Notes: a model not told the origin generated them from the sequence alone. Shown: positions 47,104 to 57,785, counted from the stretch's first letter. The stretch: 64,000 nt of DNA from Rhinopithecus roxellana (GCF_007565055.1 NC_044554.1:137577463-137641462); one strand, 5' to 3'. Translations and numbers: made by a program.

Positions 47104-48245
47104 TCCATTCCATTAGTGAATTATATTTCCTTAAATATAACACCTAGAAGCCTACAAAATAAAATAAACTCAAGTATTTAAAATTAATTTTAAAACTTCC
47201 AGAATAGATATTGTCTTTTCGTGTATATTCTTCAAGCTATAGTTTTCATAAAAATAAAACTAGAAAAGATCTTTCAAAACTTATTTTTAGCCTTAAAGTA
47301 ATAAATGATAGCACTTCTGCTCAGAAAGCCAAAAAAAAAAAAAAAAATAGCGTAAATAGATTCACCAAAGTTGTCATAGACAATTGTATAGTCTTTAATT
47401 TCCTCTTAGCCAGTCAGAGTAGAGTTTATCTCAGAGCAAATACTTCTGGTTACACTTATACAAATACACAGGGCAAATTGAATAGTCTGTGACTATGTTT
47501 TCTAAAAATCCTATCTCACTCTCTAAAGCAGAAACAACTGAATTCTGGGACCTATTACCATTGCCTTGGTTTAATAACGTAAGGGTTTGTGTTCAAAACC
47601 TATTTTAAAAAGATTTTTTAAAGTGTCTTTTAAAAACTAAAAAATGAGACAAAAAGGGATATAGAATAAATAGGATGTACATTAAGAATATAGGTAAGTA
47701 GAAAGCTGATGAACTAAAATCAAAATAAATTATTACTTACATTAAATGTAATGGTAATGCATGTTCCAATCAACAGAATAAAAAATTTGATTGTATTAAA
47801 AACAAAACAAAATCTTAGAAAAAAAGCATATTTCATAATAACAAATATATAACAATTCCCAGTTTGTGTTCCTTCAGCATTATATTTATGTAGCAAACAT
47901 TAACAGAAATACGTGGATGAATGAACAAATTCACAACTATCTCAGTTTTCTTAACACACCACTCAGACACCGATGAAACAAGAAGATAAAACATAACAAA
48001 TATACAGAAGATTGAACTACATTTTAGCAACCTTGACCTAGTTGATGTGTGTGTGTGTGTGTACAATTATATGCATAGCAACTGCAGAATTGTCCAAATA
48101 AATGTACTTTATTTTCAAGGGAAATAGAAAATTTCTAGATCTCCACCATATGTTGAACACAAAATAAGACTCAGTGAGTTTCAGTGTATTAAAGTCACAC
48201 ATAATCTAATCTCTGATCACAAAGGAGTAAACCCATATCCAAAGT
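47104..48245. other. Unique AT-rich sequence, no gene seen
   Basis: Contains an A22 run at about 47326-47347 and a short (GT)n at 48044-48061. ORFs here have no motif and are broken by low complexity. Confidence 0.5.
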
Positions 48246-48583
48246 TTTTTTTTTTTGTTTGTTTGTTTTTTTTTTTTTTTTTTTTTTTTTTTCTGAGACA
48301 GAGCCTTGCTCTGTCACCCAGGCTAGAGGGCAGTGGCATGATCTTGGCTCACTGCAAGTTCCAAGCTCCGCCTCCCAGGTTCACACCATTCTCCTGCCTC
48401 AGCCTTCCAAGTAGCTGGGACTACAGGCGCCTGTCACCATGTCCGGCTAATTTTTTATATTTTTTAGTAGAGAAGGGATTTCACCATGTTAGCCAGGATG
48501 GTCTCGATCTCCTGACCTCATGATCCAACCGCCTTGACCTCCCAAAGTGCTGGGATTACAGGTGTGAGCCACTACACCTGGCC
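48246..48583 (-). mobile_element. Alu element, antisense, long T tail
   Basis: The tail at 48246-48292 is T with 'gtttgtttg' interruptions. The body is full length and ends 'actacacctggcc'. The 'tgcaagttccaagctccgcc' segment is AluS/Y-like. No clean target duplication can be fixed because the flanks are A/T-rich. Confidence 0.94.
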
Positions 48584-48740
48584 AAAAATTTTTGAATTAA
48601 TGTATATTTGGAAATTAAGAAATGAATTATAAACAACCTATTGATCAAAGGAGAAATTACAAAGAAAAATTTTTGAGATATGTATTTTTCAAACTATAAG
48701 TGAAAAAATATATATATGAATTTTTTAAACAGTGAAATAT

Positions 48741-48980
48741 ATATATTCAAAATTTTTTAATGGTTTAATAGCACATGAGTGTTACTACAGTTCAGAATTT
48801 ATTATATATTTTAAAACAGCTAGAAGATTTAAAATGTTCCCAACACAAATAAATGACAAACGGTTAAGGAGATGGACATACTAAATACCCTGATTTGATC
48901 ATTACACATTGTATGTACATATCAAAATATCTCATCCACACATAAATATGTAAAGTTATTATATATCAATAAAAATGTAA
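48741..48980 (+). mobile_element. L1M 3'-UTR end, sense
   Basis: 'ttttaaaacagctagaagat', 'aatgttcccaacacaaataa', 'ccctgatttgatcattacac', 'attgtatgtacatatcaaaa' and 'ttattatatatcaat' form the classic L1MA/MB 3' end, comparable to 42600-42850. Confidence 0.8.
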
Positions 48981-48982
48981 AA

Positions 48983-49122
48983 GCCTTGGCAGAGTGCAGT
49001 GGCTTACTCCTGTAATTCCAGCACTTCGAGAGGCTGAGGTGGGTGGATCACTTGAGGCCAGGAGTTCAAGACCAGCCTGGCCAATATGGTGAAACCTCAT
49101 CTCTATTAAAAATACAAAAATT
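48983..49122 (+). mobile_element. Alu element, sense, left part (split by RPL23A retrocopy)
   Basis: The left arm and A-rich linker of an Alu, from 'ccttggcagagtgcagtggc' to 'aaaaatacaaaaatt'. The right arm resumes at 49659 after the retrocopy. Confidence 0.9.
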
Positions 49123-49658
49123 CTTTTCACAAGATGACGCCGAAAGCGAAGAAGCAAGCTCCTGCCCCTCCTAAAGCCGAAGCCAAAGCGAAGGCTTTAA
49201 AGGCCGAGAAAGCAGTGTTGAAAGGTGTCCACAGCCACAAAAAAAAGAAGATCCACACGTCACCCACTTTCCGGCGGCCCAAGACGCTGCGACTCCGGAG
49301 GCAGCCCAAATATCCTCGGAAGAGCGCCCCCAGGAGAAACAAGCTTGACCACTGTGCTATCATCAAGTTTCCGCTGACCACTGAGTCTGCCATGAAGAAG
49401 ATAGAAGACAACAACACACTTGTGTTCATTGTGGATGTTAAAGCCAACAAGCACCAGATTAAACAGGCTGTGAAGAAGCTCTATGACATTGATGTGGCCA
49501 AGGTCAATACCCTGATTCAGCCTGATGGAGAGAAAAAGGCGTATCGACTAGCTCCTGATTACGACGCTTTGGATGTTGCCAACAAAATTGGGATCATCTA
49601 AACTGAGTCCAGCTGCCTAATTCTAAATATATATATATATATATATATATCTTAAAAA
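49123..49658 (+). pseudogene. RPL23A: RPL23A processed retrocopy with intact ORF
   Basis: The parent gene encodes ribosomal protein L23a (uL23), a large-subunit protein at the peptide exit tunnel. Here an intronless 155-codon ORF runs from ATG 49134 to TAA 49599-49601 and begins 'MTPKAKKQAPAPPKAEAKAK'. The basic N-terminal extension (residues 1-60) and the uL23 core ('LDHCAIIKFPLTTESAMKKI', then 'EDNNTLVFIVDVKANKHQIK') are complete. The normal protein has 156 residues. The one-residue loss falls in 'KKAYRLAPDYDALDVANKIG', where a Val before Arg is missing, and I also see about six substitutions, such as Thr at 2 and Cys in 'LDHCAII'. Evidence for retroposition: no introns, an 11-nt 5' UTR, a short 3' UTR ending in an expanded TA run and A tail, and a 15-bp target duplication 'aaaaatacaaaaatt' at 49108-49122 and 49659-49673. 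It sits in an Alu linker with no promoter of its own in view. Expression is unproven. Confidence 0.97.
49627..49650. repeat. (TA)n run in the retrocopy 3' UTR
   Basis: About 12 TA units follow 'ctaattctaa'. The parental 3' UTR is TA-rich at this point, so this is probably a microsatellite expansion after insertion. Confidence 0.8.
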
Positions 49659-49756
49659 AAAAATACAAAAATTAGCTGGGCGTGGTGGTGTATGCCTGTA
49701 GTCCCAGCTATGTGGGAGGCTGAAACATGAGAATCACTTGAACCCAGGGGGCAGAA
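49659..49756 (+). mobile_element. Alu element, sense, right-arm part
   Basis: Continues the Alu of 48983-49122 ('attagctgggcgtggtggtg' to 'cttgaacccagggggcaga'). The right end is missing and is replaced by sequence copied from the other Alu/MLT1A boundary. Confidence 0.88.
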
Positions 49757-49992
49757 TCCCAAATGTTGGGATTACAGGCGTGAGTCACCACGCCCAGCCA
49801 CCACGCCCAGCCGCCCCTACTCTTTTGACCTCATTTAACTTGAATTGCCTCCTGAAAGCCCTGTCTTTAAATACAGTCACATTGTGAATTAGGACTTCAA
49901 CATGTAAATTTTGGATGAAACACAATTCAGTCCATAGCACTTTCTCTTCACTAGTGGGCATTCATTCCATTTACACATCTTAAAAAAAAAAA
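49757..49992 (-). repeat. Duplicated Alu edge plus MLT1A LTR segment (copy of about 45703-45929)
   Basis: Starts with an antisense Alu 5' end ('atcccaaatgttgggattac') carrying a 13-bp tandem repeat 'accacgcccagcc', then 'gcccctactctttt' and the MLT1A LTR 5' part with its flank to 'catttacacatctt' and a run of A. From 'gcccctact' onward I count four substitutions and one 1-nt gap over about 168 nt against 45753-45922. The Alu flank and its target-site sequence are copied too, so the event followed that Alu insertion. Confidence 0.93.
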
Positions 49993-50395
49993 GTGGGGGA
50001 TTTTATTGCTGATGAAAGTGGCTCTTGGTGGAAAGGGGAGCTGAAAAGGGGGCAGAGTAGGAAGATAATCCCTGGCAGGACTCCTTTCTGAAACTACAGC
50101 ATCAAGCCATCCCTCTGAAGTCAAACTGCTTCTCTCCAACATCCAGCCATAGTCTCCTACGTCCCACTGTTTCTCCTTTTCTCCTACTTCTTCCTGCAGA
50201 GTCTGGGGTTTTTATGGGCACAGGATTTGGGGTGGGGGTGGGCCATGTGTGGTTTTGGAAAAGACAACAGTCAAGCGGGAAAACGAATGTATGTTCTCTT
50301 TTTAGGCCTTGGTTCCAGGCTTGTGTGTGGGCCACTCACTGGGGCCCCACCCTCTTCTGCCCAGAATTTTCCTGCCTTCTGTCCCTATCAGACAC
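49993..50395. mobile_element. LTR-like GC-richer segment, family unassigned
   Basis: From 'gtgggggattttattgctga' through 'ttctctccaacatccagcca' to 'gtgtgtgggccactcactgg' and 'ctgccttctgtccctatca' it has the look of an antisense LTR (purine-rich block, polypyrimidine block, 'ggggtttttatgggc'). It starts exactly where the duplicated segment ends. I cannot name it. Confidence 0.4.
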
Positions 50396-50442
50396 TCACA
50401 CACACGCACGCACGCACACACACACGCATGCACATGCACAAA
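50396..50442. repeat. (CA)n/(CGCA)n microsatellite
   Basis: Mixed ca, cgca and tgca units. It carries CpGs within the run. Confidence 0.9.
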
Positions 50443-50519
50443 GTAAAAACGTTTTAATGATGGCAAAGTTATACTTAAAGAGAGACGTAAAGCTTTAAAA
50501 TTCATATGTTAGGAAATGA

Positions 50520-51540
50520 GGCTACAAATTACTGAAACTAAATATTGAATGAAAACCTTGAATGATAAACTTTGGTTGAACTTCAAGAAGTAGACTGAAG
50601 AAAGTATTAATAAGGAGACTAGGAAAAAAAAAACATAAAAAAACACACTTCTGTAAAAATTAACAAAGCCAAAATAGTTCTTTGAAAAAAAAAGCTAATA
50701 AAATTGATTAGTCCAGACTAGAATTAAGAAATAAAAGGAGATACAACACAAATAAACAGCAGCAGAAATGAAATCATATTATCATTACAGAGTTCATTAT
50801 CCAGATAATTTCTGTGAATATTAAAAATGACTTTTCAGTATATTTCCATAAACGTACATTAAAAAATGACTATGCCTAAGGAAATCTTTAATAGGACCAA
50901 ATGGGAAAATGTCTTCTATCATTATAATGTTATAGTTATTAATAAAAAATAATATTGTTACAAAAATAAACAGACCAATGCAAAAATAGATTTCAGAAAG
51001 AGACCCACACATATAGACACTTGATTTATAACAAAGATGGAACTGCAAAGCGTTAGGTAAAGGACAGTCTTCAATAATTAGTGCTAGGTCAATTTAATCC
51101 ATATATGTAAAAAACATGAAATAACCCCTATACCATTCACAGAACAATTTTTTCCATTTGGATTGTAAATTTTAATGTAGAAAACAAAGCGCTTAAGCTT
51201 TGAGAACATTTTTATGATTTTAGAACTGGGAAAACTTTTTGAGTAGGGGAAAAAAGAAACAGTGATGTAAAGTCTGTTCATCAAGAGACATTAACAAATA
51301 CGGAGTGGGAAAGATATGTGGATATCTGTAGCATATATTAATAGTACCAACAAAGTGCTCAATGAGGAAAAGACCACAGAAATTAAAAAATCAGGCAACA
51401 TATTTGAAAGGCATTTCACAAAAGAGGATATCCAAATGCCAATAAACATACAATTAGATTTTCTACTGATTAGTCAGTAGGGAAATAAAAGATAAAACTA
51501 CACAAAATACAAGTCCACCAAGGAAACTGAGTTTGAAATG
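50520..51540 (+). mobile_element. Old L1M fragment, sense, ORF2
   Basis: 'aaaattaacaaagccaaaat' then 'agttctttgaaaa' is the ORF2 linker region. After an internal loss, 'aataaacagaccaatgcaaa', 'gagacccacacatatagaca', 'aaaggacagtcttcaataat' and 'gaggatatccaaatgccaat' follow the C-terminal half in order. Heavily decayed. Confidence 0.75.
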
Positions 51541-51910
51541 ATGAAAATTGCAAGATGTTCAGATCTGAAAAATGTGCCTTGGACTTTATGGTAATGGAAA
51601 TTCACAAGAACAAAATCCATTTGCTTAAAGTGTAGTCTGAATCAGTAATTTACTTGCTGCCAGTGGAAGAACTCACAGAGCACTGTGTTAATGACCACTC
51701 ATCTTAATGTCACAGAAATAAAAACTGCATTTTAGGGAGGGTAGCAGTGGTGTGTCGGATGTACACATCTTTTCTCCTGCTTTCAGTGAAATCATGTTGG
51801 TAAGTTGAAATAGGCCACAAGGGAAGAAATTGAGAAACACTGCAAATCAGGGCTATTTTTTTTTTCTTCTGGAGAACTGACTGTTGAACACGTGCCAGTG
51901 CGCCACAATA
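51541..51910. other. Unique sequence, no gene seen
   Basis: No recognisable repeat or exon. Confidence 0.5.
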
Positions 51911-51923
51911 AGAAAGAAATCCT

Positions 51924-52222
51924 GGCTGGGCACGGGTGGCTCACGCTTATAATCCCAGCAGTTTGGGAGGCTGAGATGGGTGGATCATGACGTCAGCAGT
52001 TTGAGACCAGACTGGCCAACATAGTGAAACCCCGTCCCTACTGAAAATACAAAAAATTAGCCGGGCGTGATGGCAGGCGCCTGTAATCCTAACTATTCAT
52101 GAGGCTGAGGCAGGACAATCGCTTGAACCCACGAGGCAGAGGTTGCAGTGAGCCGAGATCTCGCCATTGCACTTCAGCCTGGGCGAGGGTCCAAGACTCC
52201 ATCTCAAAAAAAAAAAAAAGAG
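51924..52222 (+). mobile_element. Alu element, sense
   Basis: Full length with A tail, flanked by 'gaaagaaatcct' at 51912-51923 and 52223-52234. AluS-like. Confidence 0.95.
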
Positions 52223-52234
52223 GAAAGAAATCCT

Positions 52235-53495
52235 GCCTTCTACAGGCTTACAGAAACAGAAAACCTGATTCAATAAGAGGTTAGGTGCTCTCACATCCAA
52301 TTTGTGAGCCAAACCTCTCCATTGTAGGGAGAGAACTTCAGAGTATTTGAGAATATTTAACAAACCATAGGGAATTTCCCCTTTTTTCAGGATAAGAAGC
52401 TATTTAGAGCACATATTTAAATTTTCATGTGGTAATGTGGCATATTTGCTACACCAAAATCATTTCAATTAAAAATTTGGAGTGTTTTTTCCACTACAAG
52501 TTAAATAACTTCATTGTTTAGTTTCCAAATGTAATCTTCCAAATTAGACAAATGTGAACTACTATGAAGGAAACATAAAATTCACATTAAGCTTTCATGA
52601 TGTTAATCTTCATTACATGTTTTCATCTTGTTCAAAGTTGTTCCTCCAATATACACAGTTATGGCTGATTGTAAATAAACACATGGCTGATGGACAAAAT
52701 ATTATATTTCCCTCATTACTAATTATAAGTATAAAAAAGCACACACCTTTTAATAATAGCATGTGAGAAATTTACATTTATTTTGTTGAAGAAACAGGGG
52801 GATCATTGAACCACTGATTTTCTGTCTATTCATCCCACTGGGATGAATCGTTTGTTTTGCTCTATTAACTGCACATTCCCTTGGATTGTATTTTTTCGTC
52901 TTACATTTAAAGTAAGAAACACTATTTTCAAGCATTGTTAATGTCAATGTAGTTTATGTCTTAAACTTTTAATGTTCACTTTTAATTAGAACAGAATCTA
53001 ATATTTTTGCTTAATGTAATTGCTTCATATAATTCCAAAGTTAATTGATAGAAACACAGTAATTTTGGATCTTACCTATGAGACTTCCCTATTTAACAAG
53101 CAATGGAGGAGAAAATCAATAAAAATAAAACTGTAATTTGCTCTAGATAGATAACTACTCTCAGTTTCAATGTCCTCTTTTTCTCTCAACTTTGTAATAC
53201 GCTAAGAATTATATAATATTTTGACTAACATTGAGAGCATCCACGGTGCTCCTTCATAGGATAGCTCAGGTGTGTATTTTGAGCATATAATGTAACATTT
53301 TTATTTACATAGCCAATAAATTTGAGGTTCAAAAATGAATAAGCAGGAGAAGCAAGAGCAGAACTGAGGCTTTCAAATACTTAAAATCCCCCATGTTATG
53401 CATTAAAGCAAAACGGGCACTGGCACCACTTGCTATCTATGGATTAATTCTAGACTCTGTCTCACACCTTAACCCATTAAATCACTTTGATGACT
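52235..53495. other. Unique AT-rich sequence, no gene seen
   Basis: No recognisable repeat, exon or RNA gene. ORFs of 65-74 codons have no motif. Confidence 0.5.
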
Positions 53496-53499
53496 TTGT

Positions 53500-53812
53500 G
53501 CCTGCACTGTCAATACAACAACCAGTAGCCACATGTGCTATTGAGCACTTGAATTGTGGCTACTCTGAAATAAGATGTTCTGTAAGTGAAAAATTCATAC
53601 TGGATTTTGAAGCTTAGAATGGAAATAAATAACATAAAATACCTCATTTTAAATTTCTATATTGATTATGCATTGAAATATTAATACTTGGATACATAAG
53701 GGGAAATAACATGTTTATTACAATTGATTTCACCTGTTGCTTTTTACATTTTAAATTAGGATAACAGAAAATTAAAATCAGGTATGTGGCTCACATTAGA
53801 GGCTTGCATTAT
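53500..53812. mobile_element. hAT-type nonautonomous DNA transposon (family uncertain)
   Basis: 'cagtagccacatgtgctatt', 'gagcacttgaattgtggcta', 'ctggattttgaagcttagaa', 'gatttcacctgttgcttttt' and 'tatgtggctcacattagagg' match a common mammalian hAT-like MER element with CAGTGCTGTCCAATAG-type ends. The length of about 310 bp fits, and the flanks are decayed. Confidence 0.55.
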
Positions 53813-53890
53813 ACAGCAAATTGACCATATTGCTCTGGATTTTTCTCATTCATATTTCTGTGCTTGGCTTATCCTTTTTATTTATATAAG

Positions 53891-54172
53891 CTATGATTTT
53901 CCTGTCTGCAATACTGGCTTCTTATCACAATGATTAGTATTCTTTACTTTGTTCACCTTTGGATATGTGCATCCTGCATTTCCTGATTGAGTTTTGACCA
54001 TGGTGGTGTGCCCATAGCACTCTGCTTCAGCCAACCCTGAAACTCCACCAAAGTTGGGAGTGTGGATTCCCTTAGGATCCCTGTGAAATGCAGCTTGCTC
54101 ATAGGCTGGAAGGGCATTCGAGATGCTGTCAGCTAAGAACCAAATACTCCATAGCATCAAGGTCCTTTCTCC
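53891..54172 (-). other. Unexplained ORF-bearing segment (89 codons)
   Basis: The minus ORF 53891-54160 starts 'MMLWSIWFLADSISNALPAY' and continues without low complexity, with six cysteine or aromatic-rich turns such as 'AECYGHTT' and 'NAGCTYPKVNKVKN'. Just upstream on the same strand 'ttttaactacag' precedes 'gagaaagg', which looks like a 3' splice site. I do not recognise the protein and see no donor site or neighbouring exon. It may be a chance ORF in an old repeat or a relic exon. Confidence 0.3.
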
Positions 54173-55420
54173 TGTAGTTAAAATAACCAGTCACTTTTGT
54201 GCTAGAACAAAATCTACTTAGTGAGCACCTTTAAAAAGGAAAATCACAAGAGATTATTTAAATACATATATTACATATATTTTAAAATTAATATAGATAT
54301 ATTTTATATATATAGATATATTTTTTTATTCCACCTTACCCAAAGTTAAAAATTAGCCTAGAAATTCACACACTTAAAAGGACACAAGCAGTAGCTGGTC
54401 ATTATTATAACTCATTAAATGTTAGTAAAAATGAACTTCCAGTTTTCTTTTTGAAAGTTACCTAAAACATTTTATTTTGTTTAGAAACATTAAAAGTAAA
54501 GTAGAGAATCCATCACATCAAAATAATAGGAGAAATCTTTTTTTAAAGTTTGCTTTTCCTTTTGATTTACAATTGGCTGTTACGATAACAGAAACTAGTC
54601 ATATACAATCTCAGGGAATAACCACCATAAAAAAAAGATATTTAAAGGAGGATCTGCAGGGTCTTTGTAAATTATTGTGTCCTGTAGCAAAATAAATATT
54701 CCATTTTTAAAACACTAGTCAAATATGATTAACTATGGTCTATGACACCCACCTACTATTTAAGGTCCATAAATGCAATGTTATTTCTATGATGATAGTG
54801 CTGTACCATGCTATATGGCCACATGGAGTTGGAGCACAAATGAAATGTTTAGTCCTTACCTTTCCGATACTGATAATCATAATTATTGTATATGTATATT
54901 TAATTTTCCCATTTTGTATCACATAATCTTTTAGATTTTTCAACTGAGGTATTTTGTGCTAGAAAACATCTACTTAGTGAATCATCTTAAGAAAAAGTAA
55001 AATCAAGAGAGAATCTAAATTTTTTAGCATCAGGAAATTCTAATTAGAATATATTATATACAGTTGAGAGAACACAAAGTTGTAAACATCAAAATGGGAG
55101 AAAGAGGAAAACCCAGCTTTAAATGTTCTTATTTGGTAGCTAAAATCATCTCATTAAGACCAAAAAAATATACAATTAGATGTTTCTTTCATATTTGAGG
55201 TTACATGGTTACCTATAGGAGCAAAAGTTGTCAAATGACTAAACAATTGATTCCAAATTGAATCACTATTATATTAGTTACAAATTACCTACCTACAATT
55301 CACTAAAATTACTGTTCACATAAACACTAACAGTATTCAACAAAAAGTAACATTTTCCATATTAATGAATACAAAATATGTTTTACAACATGGGAGTCTT
55401 CTCTTCATATATAAATATTT
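54173..55420. other. Unique AT-rich sequence, no gene seen
   Basis: A TA-rich patch lies at 54262-54330. No other features. Confidence 0.5.
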
Positions 55421-56854
55421 TTCTTTTCAACTTACTTTTTGGAATCGGGTTGCATATGCAGGTTTGTGACATAAGTATATTGTATAATTGAGGTTAGAAG
55501 TAAGAATAAATCTATCACCCAGGTAGTGAGCATAGTACCCAATAGGTAGATTTTTCAACCCTTACCCACCCTGCTCCCTTCCCCCCTCCTCTTATATTGC
55601 CCAGTGTCTATTGTTTTTATTTTGTGATCATGTGCACCCAATGTTTAGTTTCCACTTATAAGCAAGAACACGCAATATATGACTCACTATTTCTGCATTA
55701 TTTTGCTTAGGATAATGGTTTTCAGCTGTATCCATATTACTGCAAAGGACATGACTTTTTTCTTTTTTATAGCTGTGTTGTATCCCATGGTGTATATGTG
55801 TCACATTTTATTTATTGAATTCACTGTTGATGGGCACCTGAGTTGACTGCATGTCTTTGCCATTGTGAACAGCACTGCAGTGAACATCAAGGTGCCTGTG
55901 TCTTTTTGGTGGAAGATTTATTTTCCTTTGGGTAGATACCCAAGTAGTGTGACTGCTGAGTCCACTGGTAGTTCAACTCTCAGTTCTTTGAGAGATCTCC
56001 AAACTGCTTTCCACAATGGTTGAACTAATTTATTAATACATTCTTACCAACAGCGTGTGAATGTTCCCTTTTCTCCACAGTCTCATCAGCAACTGTTGTT
56101 TTTTGACTTTCTATTAATAGCCATTTTGACTGGAGTGAGATGGTATCTCATTATGGTTTTCATTTGTATTTCTCTGATGATTAGTCATGATGAGGTTTTT
56201 TTTTTTTCATATGCTTGTTGCTCAATTGTGTGTCTTCTTTTGACAAATGTGTTTCCATGTCCTTTGCCAACTTTTTATGTTTTGCTTGTTAAGTTCCCTA
56301 TAGATTCTTAATATTAGACCTTTGTCAAATGCATAGTCTGTGAACATTTTCTCCCATTCTATAGGGTGTCTCTTTACTCTGTTGGTCACTTATCTTGCTG
56401 TGAAGAAGCTCTTTATTAGGTCTCATTTGTAAATTTTTTATTTTTGTTGTAATTGCTTTTGAGGACTTAGTCATAAATTATTTGCCAATGCCAGTATCAA
56501 GAAGGACATTTCCTAGATTTTTTTTTTCTAAGAATTTTATAGTCTGATGTCTTATACTTAAGTCTTTAATTCATCTTGAGTGAATTTTTGTATATGGTGA
56601 TAGGTAGGGGTCCAGTTTCATTCTTCTGCATATAGATAGCCAGTTAGCCCAGCACCATTTATTAAATAGGGAATCTTTTCCCCACTTCTTATTTTTGCTG
56701 ACTTTGTCAAAGATAAGTTAGTTGCAGGTGTGCAGCCTTATTTCTCGGCTCTCTATTCTGTTCCATTAGTCTATGGGTCTGTGTCTATACCAGTACTATG
56801 CTGTTTTGGTTACTGTATAGTTTGTAGTATAGTTTGAAGTTGGGTAATGGGATG

Positions 56855-57217
56855 TGTATTAATCCACTCTCATGCTGCAATAAGGACATACCTGAGACTG
56901 GATAATTTATAAACAAAGAAAGGTTTAATGGACTCACAGTTCCACATTGCTAGGGAGGCCTCACAATCATGGTGGGAGAAAAAGGAAGAGCAAGGTATGT
57001 CTTACAGGTTGGCAAACAAGAGAGTGTGTGCTGGGGAACTCCTCTTTATGAAAGCAACAGATCTCTTGAGGCTTATTCACTATCATGAGAACAGCATGAG
57101 AAGAACCCACCCCCATGATTCAATTACCTCCCACTGGGTCCCTCCCATGACATGTGGGGATTATGGGAGCAACAATTCAAGATGAGATTTGAGTGGAGAC
57201 ATAGCCAAACCATATCA
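56855..57217 (-). mobile_element. THE1/MST-type MaLR LTR, antisense, inside the L1
   Basis: About 363 bp from 'tgtattaatccactctcatg' to 'agccaaaccatatca', flanked by 'gatg' at 56851-56854 and 57218-57221. Internal marks 'actatcatgagaacagcatg' and 'atgattcaattacctcccac' agree. The size fits a complete THE1/MSTA LTR. Confidence 0.93.
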
Positions 57218-57293
57218 GATGCCTCCAGCTTTTTGGTTGTTGTTGTTGTTATTTTGTTTGTTCTTTGTTTTGCTTAGAATTACTTTGGCTATT

Positions 57294-57785
57294 TGATTTG
57301 CTTATGCGACCCCCAGAGCAAATGCCAGAGAAAAGGCAAGTAGGCAAGGCAAAAAAAAACTTTATTTACAAGCCAATGTGAGGGAGGGGCGAGGTTCACC
57401 GGCCTCCGGCGATGGAGGCCGACGAAGTCGCTCCGGTGTTCTCGGGCGAGGTTCCTAGGTCCGCACAAGAGCAGGGGCCAAGGAAGTTCGCTCAGGCCCT
57501 CTCGGGCGAGGTTCCTGGGTCCCGCGCAGGAGGAGGGGCCGAGGAAGTTCGCTCCGCGCGCCCACCGGGAGCGGCTTTTATGTCCTGGGCCCGGGAGTGG
57601 GAGGGCAGTGGGCGGGACATAGGCGGGTCAGGGGCTGGCCAATAGGCGTGGCTAGGCGGGTTCCGGTTTCTCTCCGTCGGAGGTCGGGTTGCGCCTGCGC
57701 AGTCGACCCGTGTCTTTCCCGGGCGCGGGAAAGGTGACAGTGAAGAACCCAGAACTGCGCCATCTTGCGTCCGTTTGTCCAAACA
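57294..57785 (-). mobile_element. CpG-rich solo LTR, 492 bp, inside the L1
   Basis: A sharp GC- and CpG-rich island in AT-rich L1. On the minus strand it starts 'tgtttggacaaacgg' and ends 'cgcataagcaaatca', that is TG...CA, and is flanked by 'ctatt' at 57289-57293 and 57786-57790. Promoter-like parts on the minus strand are 'tattggcc' (CCAAT box), 'gacataaaagccgc' as a TATA-type box at about 57574-57586, and AATAAA at 57361-57366. This implies an R region of about 200 nt that contains roughly three 57-60-bp tandem repeats (57389-57560). The high CpG content and clean ends suggest a fairly young insertion. A 5-bp duplication fits a gammaretrovirus-like ERV. The family is not identified. ORFs on both strands here (76-96 codons) are GC artefacts. 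Confidence 0.9.
57389..57560. repeat. About 2.9 copies of a 57-60-bp tandem repeat in the solo LTR
   Basis: On the plus strand 'gcgaggttc' recurs at 57389, 57446 and 57506, and 'gaag(t)tcgctc' closes each unit. The second and third units share long blocks such as 'ctcgggcgaggttcct' and 'aaggaagttcgctc'. It falls between the TATA-like box and the poly(A) signal. Confidence 0.85.

Noticed and set aside
57294..57560. SVA-type VNTR
   Set aside because: Only about three units, no CCCTCT hexamer, Alu-like or SINE-R parts, and LTR ends with AATAAA are present.
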